From assembly GCA_023228705.1 (NCBI GenBank), contig JALOAS010000007.1, forward strand, positions 1-61,346: DNA of 61,346 bases, in the 5' to 3' direction. Position 1 is the stretch's first letter; every line of letters begins with the position of its first letter. The stretch is from Ottowia sp. (GTDB lineage: Bacteria; Pseudomonadota; Gammaproteobacteria; Burkholderiales; Burkholderiaceae_C). The notes beneath the pieces are model-generated. The model was not told the DNA's origin and did no database searches. It was given only the letters and a program-made list of their open reading frames with translations. The translations under genes were made by a program, and so were the position numbers. This document shows positions 1 through 8,497 of the stretch, in pieces.

Positions 1-20
1 TCCAATCAAGACGCAAAGCG

Positions 21-115
21 CAGGCATGGCCCGTGCCATGGCGAGCATTTGCAACGCCGAGTGGGCAGATTCTGGCGGTCAAAGCGGGCATGAGGGATTC
101 TTTCTCAAGCTCTCA
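21..115 (-). repeat. Dispersed repeat, copy 1, at the 3' end of the regulator gene
   Basis: About 95 bases that recur, with roughly three quarters of bases alike, at 49054-49149. Read on the minus strand it starts with CTGAGAG, in which the TGA is the stop codon of the regulator at 113-1684, and continues through a shared core containing GGCGTTGCAAATG. The second copy has the same relation to the argB stop codon. No open frame in it looks like a gene. It may act as a 3'-end or REP-like element; that role is inference. Confidence 0.7.
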
Positions 116-1684
116 GTCGCTGATCACGGGGTTTTCCTGCCGCGAGGCGCAGTTGCGCCGCACGCAGAGCCGGCAGGTGGGGCCCACCGGCGTGGCTGGC
201 GCCGCCGTTGACAGGTCCAGCCCGTCGCCATAGACCAGCGCATCGGCGTGTATGGATTCGCACACCAGCATGATGGAGATGGCCTGCCGCACGTTGCTGT
301 ACGAGGGCAACTGCTTTTCCATGGCGCGCGCGATGAAGAAGTAACGCCGCCCGTCCGGGAACTCGGCCAGGTCGCGCACGATGACTCCCGGTGTCTGGAA
401 CGCGCGGTACACGGCCCACAACGGGCAGGCGTTGCCGTAGCGCGGGAGCGGCATGTAGGGAAGCGGGAAGCGCTTGGTGACGTAGCCTGCCGGGTCTGAG
501 CGCATGAGGCCAAAACGCACGCCCTCGCGCCCGGGCTTCTTGAGCGTGATCAGCCGGTGGCAGACCTGCTCGAAGCTGGCGCCGAAGTGGTGGCACAGGT
601 GGTCGATGTCGTAGCGCGCAGCCTGCACGGCCTCGAAGAACGCGTCGTACGGCAGCAGCAGCGCGGCGGCAACGTAGGCGTAAAGCGCCCGCGCGGCGCG
701 CCGCCTTGCTGCCGCGGAGCGCAGCAGCGACGAGCCGGCCAGCAGCGCGTCAATCTGCTCTTCGCAGGCCAGGTGCGCCGCCAGTCGCCCCAGCTCGAAG
801 CGCCGGGTCGCCAGGGGCGCCGTCGCGACCAGCACCATGCGCCGCTCGGCCGCATCGTAGAGCGAGCGGGCACGCGGGTCAGCGTTCCCGTCCCCCAGCG
901 TGGGCGCTGGCGTGACCTGCACGCCATGCTCTTTTTTCAGATAGCGGACCAGCCGGCTTTCCGCCGAGCCGCTGGTCAGCCCGGCGGCCTCGTGGATGCG
1001 GGCTGCCGCGTGCTCCAGATCGGGGAAGTAATTGTCGTGCTCCTGCAGGAAATCGTCGACCTCGTCTGCCGGCGTGATGGAGCGCGTGGCCGAGCGCTCG
1101 CGGTCGAAAAATCCCGCCAGCGCCTGCGCCACGTCGGCCAGCCGGCCGCTCTCATCGCCGATGATCGCCAGGAAGCGCGCCCGGTCCGCTGGCGTCAGGT
1201 CGTCGGTCCCGTCCAGGATTTCCGACGCCGACCGGATCGCCGCCACGTTGGTCAGCATGCTGTGGATGGACTCGCCCAGGAAGGGGTCCTGGTTGAGCCG
1301 GTCCGACAGCGCCGTGACAGCCTGGTTGCGGTCGTACAGGCTGCGATTGAGCGCCACCAGCGCGCGTGCCCAGCGCGGGTGCTGCCCGGCCAGGTCGGCG
1401 GCGGCCTGCGGCGTCAGCGCCAGCTCCTCGAACAGCGGCTCGCGGCCGAGATCGACCAGGTCGTGCACCAGGCGCCGGTCCGCGGCACCGTCGAAGCGCT
1501 CGACGGGCAGTTCCAGCTCGTCGGCGATGCGCAGCAGCAGGCGACCCCCGATATTGCGCTTGTTGTTTTCTATCAGGTTCATGTACGAGACCGAGATCCC
1601 GACCCGCTTGGCCAGCGCGCCCTGCGTCATGCCAATGCGCTGGCGCTGCTGGCGAATCTTGAATCCGACCATCGTGTGTCGCAT
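113..1684 (-). CDS. ScfR-type XRE regulator (short-chain fatty acyl regulator family)
   Basis: A 523-residue transcriptional regulator. Residues 8-60 form an XRE helix-turn-helix (MTQGALAKRVGISVSYMNLIE). The middle matches the IrrE/ImmA-like region (about 290-350), but the metallopeptidase HExxH is absent; the corresponding stretch reads FELGRLAAHL. The C-terminal third is the DUF2083-type domain and ends in a cysteine cluster (C504, C507, C512). Relatives (ScfR, RamB) control short-chain acyl-CoA metabolism such as the glyoxylate or methylcitrate pathways and may sense an acyl-CoA; this is family knowledge. The start at 1684 has an AGGAGAG ribosome site eight or nine bases upstream. It diverges from the ABC importer that begins at 1938, so it may control that operon and itself through the palindrome at 1715-1729. 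The exact ligand is unknown. Confidence 0.85.
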   Translation of the reverse strand: MRHTMVGFKIRQQRQRIGMTQGALAKRVGISVSYMNLIENNKRNIGGRLLLRIADELELPVERFDGAADRRLVHDLVDLGREPLFEELALTPQAAADLAGQHPRWARALVALNRSLYDRNQAVTALSDRLNQDPFLGESIHSMLTNVAAIRSASEILDGTDDLTPADRARFLAIIGDESGRLADVAQALAGFFDRERSATRSITPADEVDDFLQEHDNYFPDLEHAAARIHEAAGLTSGSAESRLVRYLKKEHGVQVTPAPTLGDGNADPRARSLYDAAERRMVLVATAPLATRRFELGRLAAHLACEEQIDALLAGSSLLRSAAARRRAARALYAYVAAALLLPYDAFFEAVQAARYDIDHLCHHFGASFEQVCHRLITLKKPGREGVRFGLMRSDPAGYVTKRFPLPYMPLPRYGNACPLWAVYRAFQTPGVIVRDLAEFPDGRRYFFIARAMEKQLPSYSNVRQAISIMLVCESIHADALVYGDGLDLSTAAPATPVGPTCRLCVRRNCASRQENPVISD

Positions 1685-1714
1685 GCCTCACTCTCCTCTT
1701 TTGCTGCACTGCAA

Positions 1715-1729
1715 TGTAAAAAGTTTACA
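1715..1729. promoter_or_regulatory. Palindromic operator candidate between regulator and importer
   Basis: A perfect inverted repeat TGTAAA-AAG-TTTACA, 31 bases upstream of the regulator start in an AT-rich stretch (1700-1765) of the divergent intergenic region. RamB/ScfR relatives bind short AT-rich palindromes of similar build. Binding by the neighbouring regulator is inference. The rest of 1685-1937 holds a TTGACA at 1755-1760 without a convincing -10 box. Confidence 0.5.
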
Positions 1730-1937
1730 ACATTACTTTTCTCAAAACGGAAAATTGACAGAATAATCGTTGCAGGTCAATTGCTTACGGAGAAATCGAC
1801 ACGATGGCCTGTTTTTCAGCTATGGTGGACGCATGTTGCAAAAACCCACGGCGCAAGCCGGGGGTTGTCCCAGCGTGACGACACCAGTCTTTGCCCGGGT
1901 TGCAACATTTCGCAGGTTACCGAAAACAGGGAGACAC

Positions 1938-3296
1938 ATGTCAAAACTCGACCAGTTGAATATTTCGCGTCGCAAGACGCTGCATCTTGGCGCGGGCGCG
2001 GCCGGTGCCGTCATGCTCGGCAATTTTGGCGGGATGCAGCTGGCCTACGCAGCAGCCGATGAGCCGCCGCTGGGCGCAACCTGGCCGTCCGGCTCGGAAG
2101 GCGACACCGTTTATCTGGGTGCGTCGGTGCCGCTCACGGGCACCTACGGCCTGCAGGGCGCCGACGAGCTCAAGGGCATGGAGCTGGCCGTCGAGCACAT
2201 GAACACCAACCATGAGCTCATGAAGACGATTGCGCCCAAGATAGACAGCGGCGTGCTGGGCAAGAAAGTGGCGCTGGTTTCCGGCGACTCCGCGGCCAAG
2301 CCCAACCAGGCGTTGCAGTTGCAGCAGAACTTCATCAACCAGAACAAGGTCATCCTGATGATCGGTTCGACCACCTCGTCGGTGGCGGTCGCGCTGAACA
2401 AGTTCGCGCAGCGCGAGAAGGTTCTGTACATGCCTGGCATTTCCGGCTCCAACGAGACCACCGGCGACCAGTGCACACGCTACAGCGTCCGCCAGGGTTA
2501 CTACAGCGACATGGTGGTCAAGGCCATCGGTCCGTACCTGCTGGAGGCGTTTGGCAAGGACCGCAAGTACGCCGCGCTGACACCCGACTACAACTACGGC
2601 CACACCACGACCGAAGCCTTTGACCTCTACATGAAGGAGCATGGCTGGAAGATGGTGACCAACCAGGTCTCGCCGCTGGGGACGCAGGACTTCAGCCAGT
2701 ACCTGACCAACATTGCCAACTCCGGTGCCGATTTCATCTGCAACAGCAACTGGGGCCGCGACGCCATCCTGTCTGCGCAGCAGGCCAAGCAGTTCGGCCT
2801 CATCCCCAAAATGACGCTGCTCATGCCGTACCAGGTGCCGTTCTTTGCGCCCGAGGCCGGAATCGACATCAGCGAGGGTGTGATCACCGGAACCGAGTTC
2901 TACTGGGGCCTGGAAGACGAGTACCCGCTGGCCAAGCTGTACGTGGATTCGTTCATGGAGAAGTATGGCTACCGGCCCGAGTGGGGTTCCGAGAACGGCT
3001 ACATGAGTTTTGCCCACTGGGCGCGCATGGTCACCGACGCGGGCACCTTCTACCCGCCGGCGGTCATCAAGCAGTTCGAGAAGGGCGAGAAGATCCCCTC
3101 GCTGATGGGTGAGGTCCACTATCGTGCCGAAGACCACCAGTGCATCCGGCCCCTTGCCGTGGTGCGTGGCAAGGGCAAGGCCGACATGAAGAACGACGAG
3201 GACTTCTGGGAGATCGTCGAGATCGCCGACGCCGACAAGGTGGCCATGCCGCTGAGCAGCTACAACTGCAAGATGGACTCGTTCCCCTACACCTGA
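1938..3296 (+). CDS. Branched-chain amino acid/amide-type ABC transporter substrate-binding protein
   Basis: A 452-residue periplasmic binding protein of the Leu/Ile/Val family (Peripla_BP_6). The start at 1938 is preceded by AGGGAG and gives a twin-arginine-like leader: SRRKTL near residue 10 followed by a hydrophobic Ala/Gly segment, so Tat export is likely. The body has the fold's typical start (LGASVPLTGTYGLQG) and a hinge region GSTTSSVAVALNKF. It is followed by livH, a livM-livG fusion and livF, making a complete importer. Members of this subgroup take up urea, short amides or amino acids; the substrate cannot be read from sequence. A strong stem-loop behind the gene may give the binding protein more transcript than the membrane parts. 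Confidence 0.88.
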   Translation: MSKLDQLNISRRKTLHLGAGAAGAVMLGNFGGMQLAYAAADEPPLGATWPSGSEGDTVYLGASVPLTGTYGLQGADELKGMELAVEHMNTNHELMKTIAPKIDSGVLGKKVALVSGDSAAKPNQALQLQQNFINQNKVILMIGSTTSSVAVALNKFAQREKVLYMPGISGSNETTGDQCTRYSVRQGYYSDMVVKAIGPYLLEAFGKDRKYAALTPDYNYGHTTTEAFDLYMKEHGWKMVTNQVSPLGTQDFSQYLTNIANSGADFICNSNWGRDAILSAQQAKQFGLIPKMTLLMPYQVPFFAPEAGIDISEGVITGTEFYWGLEDEYPLAKLYVDSFMEKYGYRPEWGSENGYMSFAHWARMVTDAGTFYPPAVIKQFEKGEKIPSLMGEVHYRAEDHQCIRPLAVVRGKGKADMKNDEDFWEIVEIADADKVAMPLSSYNCKMDSFPYT

Positions 3297-3311
3297 TGGC
3301 TTGACGCCATG

Positions 3312-3338
3312 CCGCTCCCGGGCCTGCCCCGGGAGCGG
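3312..3338 (+). terminator. Intercistronic stem-loop behind the binding-protein gene
   Basis: An 11-bp perfect stem (CCGCTCCCGGG / CCCGGGAGCGG) with loop CCTGC, 15 bases after the stop codon. There is no U-tract, so it is more likely an mRNA-stabilising or partial attenuation hairpin, as often found between binding-protein and permease genes, than a full terminator. Confidence 0.6.
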
Positions 3339-3459
3339 GTTACCGCATGATACAGGCGTAAGATACGCGCACGCACGGTTGCGCATATCTGCGTGTGCTG
3401 CGGTGGCGGTGGGCGGCGAGCCGGGAAAATCTTCATCTTGATGGCAAGGATCACGCACG

Positions 3460-4335
3460 ATGCTTAGCTGGGGCAATTTCATATCACAACTGTTCAACGG
3501 CCTGGTGCTTGGCGCACTGCTGGCGTTGATCTCGTCAGGGCTGACGATCATCTACGGCACGCTGGGCGTGCTCAACCTGGCGCATGGCGCCATGTTCATG
3601 CTGGGCGGCTACGCCGGCTGGATGGCGTTTGACTACACCGGCTCGTACGTGCTTGCGGTGCTGGCCGGCACGCTGTTCATGCTGGTCTTCGGCATCCTCA
3701 TGGAGCGGCTCATCATCCGCTACTTCTACAACCGCCCGCCCGAGGACCAGTTGCTCGTGACCTTTGGCCTGGGCATCGTCATGGTCGAGGCGGTGCGCTT
3801 TGTCTTTGGCAGTGCCTCCAAGCGCGTGGCGCCACCGGACGTGCTGGTCGGCATCACCGACCTGGGATTCATGATCTATCCCACCTACCGCATTGCACTG
3901 CTGGGCATCATTGCCGTGGCGCTGATCGCGCTTTACCTGGTGCTGTACAAGACGCGCATGGGCATGATCGTGCGCGCCGGCATCGAGGATTCGGTCATGG
4001 TGAGCTCGCTCGGGATCAACGTGTTCCGCGTGTTCATGCTGGTCTTTGGCATCGGCTCCATGGCCGCCGGATTTGCCGGCATCGTCAACGCGCCGGTGGT
4101 GTCCATAGCCCCTGACGTTGGCGAATCCATCCTGGTGCAGACTTTCGTCGTCGTCGTCATTGGTGGCGTCGGGTCGTTCCCGGGCGCCGTCCTTGGCGGA
4201 CTGATCGCCGGCGAGATCATCAGCCTGACATCGATGATCGATCCGGCCTATTCCTACATTGTCCTGTTCGTCGTCATGACACTGGTCCTGGTGTTCCGCC
4301 CGCGCGGACTCATGGGCGTTGTCGGGCGCGACTGA
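3460..4335 (+). CDS. livH: Liv-type ABC permease, LivH
   Basis: A 291-residue integral membrane permease of the LivH family with about eight hydrophobic segments; the N-terminal sequence FNGLVLGALLALISSGLTII and the motif GTLGVLNLAHGAMFMLGGY are characteristic. It forms the transmembrane channel with the LivM part of the next protein. The ATG at 3460 has AAGGA nine bases upstream. It lies 163 bases behind the binding-protein gene and 24 bases before the fusion gene. Substrate is set by the binding protein and is not known. Confidence 0.92.
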   Translation: MLSWGNFISQLFNGLVLGALLALISSGLTIIYGTLGVLNLAHGAMFMLGGYAGWMAFDYTGSYVLAVLAGTLFMLVFGILMERLIIRYFYNRPPEDQLLVTFGLGIVMVEAVRFVFGSASKRVAPPDVLVGITDLGFMIYPTYRIALLGIIAVALIALYLVLYKTRMGMIVRAGIEDSVMVSSLGINVFRVFMLVFGIGSMAAGFAGIVNAPVVSIAPDVGESILVQTFVVVVIGGVGSFPGAVLGGLIAGEIISLTSMIDPAYSYIVLFVVMTLVLVFRPRGLMGVVGRD

Positions 4336-4359
4336 GAACCACAAGAAGGAATAAGACCC

Positions 4360-6207
4360 ATGTTCAGACAACGCGCCTTCATCGTCGAGCTGATCACGCT
4401 TGCCGTTCTCATTGCGGTTCCGTTCGTGCTGCCGCACCTGGGATTCAACCAGTCCACCATCAACCGCATCATGATCTGGGGGCTGGTGGGCATAGGCTTT
4501 GACCTGCTGTTCGGGTTTACCGGCCTGCTCTCGTTCGGCCAGTCGGCCTTCTTTGGCACCGGCGGCATGATCGCCGCCTACCTGCTCACGCTGACGTCGT
4601 TCACCAACGTGGTGGGCGCGCTGATCATCGGCACACTGGGAACCGCCGTCGTCGGCTTCCTGGTCGGCATGGTCGCGCTGCGCAGCACCGGGATCTACTT
4701 TGCCATGATCACGGTGGCCATTGCCGAGGTGTTCTTCTTCCTGGAATTCAATCCGCTGGCCGCCTTCACCGGCGGCGAGAACGGCCTGCCCGGCGTGCCC
4801 AGGCCGAGCGTGGGGCTGGGTTCCATGACCTTGCACTTCAACACCCACTTCGAGCAGTACGCGTTCTTTGCCTTCTGGTTCTTCGTCGGCCTGGTCATCG
4901 CGCTGCGCATCGTGCGCTCGCCCGTGGGCGCCATCATGCGCGCCATCCGTGACAACCCGCTGCGTGCCGAGGCGCTGGGCCACAACACGCACCGCTACAA
5001 GCTGATGATTTTCGTCATTGCCGCGATGTACGCCGGCTTTGCCGGTGGCCTGCTCGGCATGGTGCAGGGCTTCATGCCGCCCGATGCCTTCATGTTCGAG
5101 ACGTCTGGCGAGATCATCATGATGACGGCCATCGGCGGCATAGGCACGCTCTTTGGCCCGGTGCTGGGCGCGGCCACCTGGCTGCTGCTGAGCGACCTGT
5201 TCCAGACCACGCTGCAACTGGGCGCGAGCTGGAAGCTGTTGCTTGGCATCATCTTCGTGCTGCTGGTGATTTTCCTGCGGCGTGGCCTGGTCGGCGTGGT
5301 GGTCGACATCTTCCGGCTGGTCACGGGCAACGGCAAGAAGCGGCAACCCGCCACGGCACCCGAGCCGGCAGCCCGGGTGCACCGGGACGCGGCGGCGGCC
5401 CCGGCCGGCTCGAACCCGGCACCGCAGGCCGCCCCCCGCAAGGGCGGCACCATCCTGCAGACGCGCGGGATCACCAAGCAGTACGGTGGCCTCAAGGCCA
5501 ACAGCGACATTACGTTCAGCGTGGAATACGGCGAGATCCGCGGCATCATCGGCCCCAACGGCGCGGGCAAGAGCACATTCTTCAAGATGCTGACCTGCGA
5601 GGTGCCGCCCACTTCCGGCACCATCGAGTTCGAGGGGCGCGACATCACCGGCCTGGGCGTGGCCGACGTCTGCCACCTGGGCCTGTCCAAGAGCTACCAG
5701 ATCAACCAGCTGTTTGATGGCGAGACGGTACGGGAGAACCTGACCATTGCCGTGCTGGGCCGGTTGCGTGGCCGCTTCCGCATGGACTTCCTCAAGAGCC
5801 TGCACCGGGTGCGCGAGCTGGATGCGGACGTGCTGGAGGCCGCTGCGCTGGTGCACCTCACGCACCGCCTGGACGCCAACGTGTCCGAACTGGCGTACGG
5901 GGAGAAGCGGCGGCTGGAGGTGGGGCTGGCGCTGGCAACCAACCCCAAGCTGCTGCTGCTTGACGAGCCGCTGGCGGGCATGAGCGCGGAGGAGCGCGTC
6001 GAGACCGTGGCGCTGCTCAAGTCCATCGCGCGGGACCGCACCATGGTCATCATCGACCACGACATGGACTCGCTGTTCGAGCTGGTCGAGAAAGTCACGG
6101 TGTTGCAGGAAGGCAAGCTGCTGGTCGAGGGCACGCCCGAAGAAATCAAGAAAAACCCGCTGGTGCAGGAGGCCTACCTGGGCGGCATGGAGGAGGAAGT
6201 GGCATGA
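4360..6207 (+). CDS. Fused ABC permease-ATPase, LivM-LivG
   Basis: A 615-residue fusion. Residues 1-320 are a LivM permease (FGFTGLLSFGQSAFFGTGG at 51-69). Residues 323-362 are an Ala/Pro-rich linker. Residues 363-615 are a LivG ATPase with Walker A (GPNGAGKS, 398-405), a LivG-style signature (LAYGEKRRLE, 511-520), Walker B (LLLLDEP, 531-537) and an H-loop (DHD, 566-568). In most bacteria, including the second Liv cluster in this window, these are separate genes. The frame is open across the linker with no sign of sequencing error, so the fusion looks genuine. It overlaps the next gene by 4 bases (ATGA), which indicates translational coupling. Confidence 0.93.
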   Translation: MFRQRAFIVELITLAVLIAVPFVLPHLGFNQSTINRIMIWGLVGIGFDLLFGFTGLLSFGQSAFFGTGGMIAAYLLTLTSFTNVVGALIIGTLGTAVVGFLVGMVALRSTGIYFAMITVAIAEVFFFLEFNPLAAFTGGENGLPGVPRPSVGLGSMTLHFNTHFEQYAFFAFWFFVGLVIALRIVRSPVGAIMRAIRDNPLRAEALGHNTHRYKLMIFVIAAMYAGFAGGLLGMVQGFMPPDAFMFETSGEIIMMTAIGGIGTLFGPVLGAATWLLLSDLFQTTLQLGASWKLLLGIIFVLLVIFLRRGLVGVVVDIFRLVTGNGKKRQPATAPEPAARVHRDAAAAPAGSNPAPQAAPRKGGTILQTRGITKQYGGLKANSDITFSVEYGEIRGIIGPNGAGKSTFFKMLTCEVPPTSGTIEFEGRDITGLGVADVCHLGLSKSYQINQLFDGETVRENLTIAVLGRLRGRFRMDFLKSLHRVRELDADVLEAAALVHLTHRLDANVSELAYGEKRRLEVGLALATNPKLLLLDEPLAGMSAEERVETVALLKSIARDRTMVIIDHDMDSLFELVEKVTVLQEGKLLVEGTPEEIKKNPLVQEAYLGGMEEEVA

Positions 6208-6902
6208 GCTTGCTCGAAGTCAGTGGCCTGAACAGCTACTATGGCGACAGCCACATCCTGTTTGATGTGGACATGCGCGTTGAGAAAAACGAGGTGGTGG
6301 CGCTGCTCGGGCGCAACGGTGCGGGCAAGTCGACCACGCTCAAGAGCATCATGGGCGTGGTCACGCCCAAGTCGGGCAGCGTCAAGCTGGGCGGCGTCGA
6401 GCTGGCCGGGCGCAAGTCGTACGACGTGGCGCGTGCCGGCATCCAGCTGGTGCACGAAGAGCGGCGCATCTTTGGCAGCCTCAACGTCGAGGAAAACATC
6501 ATCCTTGCCGGCTTTACTGCCGAGAACAAGTGGCCGCTGGAGCGCATCTACGAGCTTTTCCCGCGGCTGAAGGAGCGGCGCGGCAGCCGGGGCACCGACC
6601 TGTCCGGCGGCGAACAGCAGATGCTGGCCATCGCCCGCGCGCTTGTCCGTGATGCCAAGATCATCCTGCTGGACGAGCCGTTCGAGGGGCTGGCGCCGGT
6701 CATCGTGCAGGACCTGATGCGCGTGTGCCGGGACCTGGCCGCTTCCGGGCAGACCATCGTCGTTGTCGAGCAGAACCTGTCGGCAGCGCTGGCGCTGGCG
6801 AACCGGGTCTACATCATCAACAACGGGACCATGGTGCACGAGGGCACCTCGGACGAGCTGCGGGGGCGGCGCGATATCTTGCAGCGTTACCTGGGGGTAT
6901 GA
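6204..6902 (+). CDS. livF: Liv-type ABC ATPase, LivF
   Basis: A 232-residue cytoplasmic ATPase, the second nucleotide-binding subunit of the importer. Walker A is LLGRNGAGKS (34-43), the signature LSGGEQQM (133-140) and Walker B IILLDEP (153-159). The start overlaps the stop of the fusion gene in ATGA. It is the last gene of the operon: 84 bases behind it begins the inverted-repeat element at 6987. No clear terminator is seen immediately downstream, so the element's hairpins may serve as transcript end. Confidence 0.93.
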   Translation: MSLLEVSGLNSYYGDSHILFDVDMRVEKNEVVALLGRNGAGKSTTLKSIMGVVTPKSGSVKLGGVELAGRKSYDVARAGIQLVHEERRIFGSLNVEENIILAGFTAENKWPLERIYELFPRLKERRGSRGTDLSGGEQQMLAIARALVRDAKIILLDEPFEGLAPVIVQDLMRVCRDLAASGQTIVVVEQNLSAALALANRVYIINNGTMVHEGTSDELRGRRDILQRYLGV

Positions 6903-6986
6903 GGGGGCCTTCTGGCGCCAGGCGGGCGCTCGAACTGCGGGTTTTGGCGTTGTGCCGATAGTGATGATGAGCTTTTTTTGAAGGCT

Positions 6987-7643
6987 TTTGCCGGGATGTG
7001 CGCCCGGCAGCGCACTTACCTTTCTTGTTTCGCCAAGAAAGGTAAGCCAAAGAAGGCGACCCCAAGCCCGTGTCCCGCAGCATAGCTGCGGGCAACCTGC
7101 GATGCTCGGTCCTGCGGTGGCACTGTGGAACTCGCTTCGCGTTTGCTCGCGCAAACGCTGCGCTCAGACAACCACAGTGAGCATGAGGACGATGCAGGAG
7201 CATGCTGCGCTGCTCCTGCCCACCGCAGGCCCTGCGCTTCTCGGCACGGGCACAGGGGTTGGAGAGCCACGCCTCGCCGCTGCGCGGCATCGGCTGGAAC
7301 TGTCTGTGGGGCCAAGCACACCTGGTCCCCTGTTTTGCACTCCCTTCTGTCGCGCCGAGGAGCGCAGGGCCAGGCAGCAGCAAGGCTTGGCGCAATGGCC
7401 TTGCCGCGTGAACTGACTCGCTGCGGTTGTTTGAGCGGAGTACGCCCGCAGGGCGTGCGCAGCGAGTTCCGCAGCGGCTGCCTGGCCCGAGCACCGCAGG
7501 GAACCCGCAGGGCGCGACAGCAGGGTCGCCTTTGCGGCAAGTCAGCAAAAAACAATCTGTGCCGCGCGCTGGCGCGAGCTTTGGTTACTTTCTTTGGCGA
7601 AGCAAAGAAAGTGACTGCGCTGCCGGGCGCACATCCCGGCAAA
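6987..7643. mobile_element. 657-bp element with 28-bp perfect terminal inverted repeats, no gene
   Basis: The ends at 6987-7014 and 7616-7643 are perfect 28-base inverted copies (TTTGCCGGGATGTGCGCCCG and on). Similarity continues inward for roughly 200 bases on each side: each arm carries a smaller palindrome with a TTTCTT...AAGAAA core (near 7019-7044 and 7587-7612), then matching blocks around GGAACTCGCT (7123 and, inverted, 7470). Thus most of the element is one large imperfect palindrome with a centre at about 7190-7380. Both arms, read inward, open with the same spurious frame MPGCAPGSA. No transposase is present, so it is MITE-like or a REP-type repeat. I recall similar sequences as common repeats in Comamonadaceae; that is memory, not a search. 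Confidence 0.75.
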
Positions 7644-7952
7644 CCACCTTTTGCAAGACACAGCCTCCACTATACCCAGCACCGACATCAGAAAAAACCT
7701 CGGCCCGCGCCAATCAACCGTCACAGACCGCCACAACCCCCGCTGCTCGCCCAGGCAGAGATGCCCTGCGCTGAAAGGCGCACGTCCCTGCAAACCGCCC
7801 TCTTCAAGACACGACCCTACCCACCAGCAAAAAACATCGCACGCCGCCCGGCGCCCCTCTTGGTCAAAGCGCCGAGCCCATCATCGAGTGGCAGATGAGA
7901 GGGGCCACCCCGCGATCCGCCAGGCATGGACAGTTGCCGATCTGCACCGGTT
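7644..7952. other. Stretch without recognisable gene upstream of the ribosomal operon
   Basis: 309 bases between the inverted-repeat element and the rplN promoter. Codon patterns in all frames look unlike the neighbouring genes, and no RNA gene, repeat copy or strong hairpin was recognised. Confidence 0.5.
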
Positions 7953-7981
7953 TTGACCACGCCAAGCTTTTATGCCATAAT
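7953..7981 (+). promoter_or_regulatory. Sigma-70 promoter of the spc/alpha ribosomal operon
   Basis: -35 box TTGACC (7953-7958), a 17-base spacer and -10 box CATAAT (7976-7981). Transcription would start near 7988, giving a leader of about 130 bases before rplN. It fits a cluster that begins at rplN rather than being read through from an S10 operon. Confidence 0.8.
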
Positions 7982-8037
7982 CTGCGGTCTTGCCAAAACA
8001 CGCCTTGGCGGTCTTTTGGCTTTGTCAACCCTTCAAT

Positions 8038-8068
8038 GCGCACCGGGTGGGTCGTCCACCGGGTGCGC
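8038..8068 (+). promoter_or_regulatory. Leader hairpin of the ribosomal operon
   Basis: In the untranslated leader of rplN: arms GCGCACCGGGTGG and CCACCGGGTGCGC with loop GTCGT, 13 pairs with one mismatch. No U-tract follows. It could be a structure for autoregulation by a ribosomal protein or protect the 5' end; function is not known. Confidence 0.5.
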
Positions 8069-8119
8069 TGGGCCCAAAACTGGTTCGGTGCTTCCGGACT
8101 CAAGTTGGGAAGTAGCAAC

Positions 8120-8488
8120 ATGATTCAAACAGAAACAAGACTCGGTGTTGCCGACAACACCGGCGCCAAGTCCGTGCTCTGCATCAAGGTGCTGGGCGGG
8201 TCCAAGCGCCGCTACGCCGGCATAGGCGACATCATCAAGGTCACGGTCAAGGAAGCCGCGCCGCGCGGCCGCGTGAAGAAGGGCGAAGTCTACAGCGCGG
8301 TGGTCGTGCGCACCGCCAAGGGCGTGCGCCGTGCCGATGGCTCGCTGATCAAGTTCGACGGCAACGCCGCCGTATTGCTCAACGCCAAGAACGAGCTCAT
8401 CGGAACGCGCATCTTCGGTCCGGTGACGCGTGAGCTGCGCACGGCGCAGTTCATGAAGATCGTCTCGCTGGCGCCAGAAGTCTTGTAG
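8120..8488 (+). CDS. rplN: Ribosomal protein uL14
   Basis: 122 residues, the standard length of L14, beginning MIQTETRLGVADNTGAKSV. It belongs to the large subunit, near the sarcin-ricin loop face, contacting L19 and 16S rRNA across the subunit bridge. It is the first gene of the operon here; in most relatives it follows rpsQ of the S10 operon, which is absent upstream. The start at 8120 is preceded by a GGGAAG-type ribosome site. Ten bases separate it from rplX. Confidence 0.97.
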   Translation: MIQTETRLGVADNTGAKSVLCIKVLGGSKRRYAGIGDIIKVTVKEAAPRGRVKKGEVYSAVVVRTAKGVRRADGSLIKFDGNAAVLLNAKNELIGTRIFGPVTRELRTAQFMKIVSLAPEVL

Positions 8489-8497
8489 GGAGCCGTC

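Noticed and set aside
1829..1843. Sigma-54-like sequence TGGACGCATGTTGCA upstream of the first binding-protein gene
   Set aside because: GG and GC are nine bases apart instead of ten, and the -24 part is poor.
3535..6060. 841-residue open frame on the minus strand
   Set aside because: Antisense shadow of livH and the livM-livG fusion; Gln/His-rich composition typical of GC-rich antisense frames.
6988..7416. Open frame MPGCAPGSA... on the plus strand, with a twin on the minus strand (7016-7642)
   Set aside because: Both lie in the inverted-repeat element and share their start only because the arms are inverted copies; no ribosome site and no protein-like composition.
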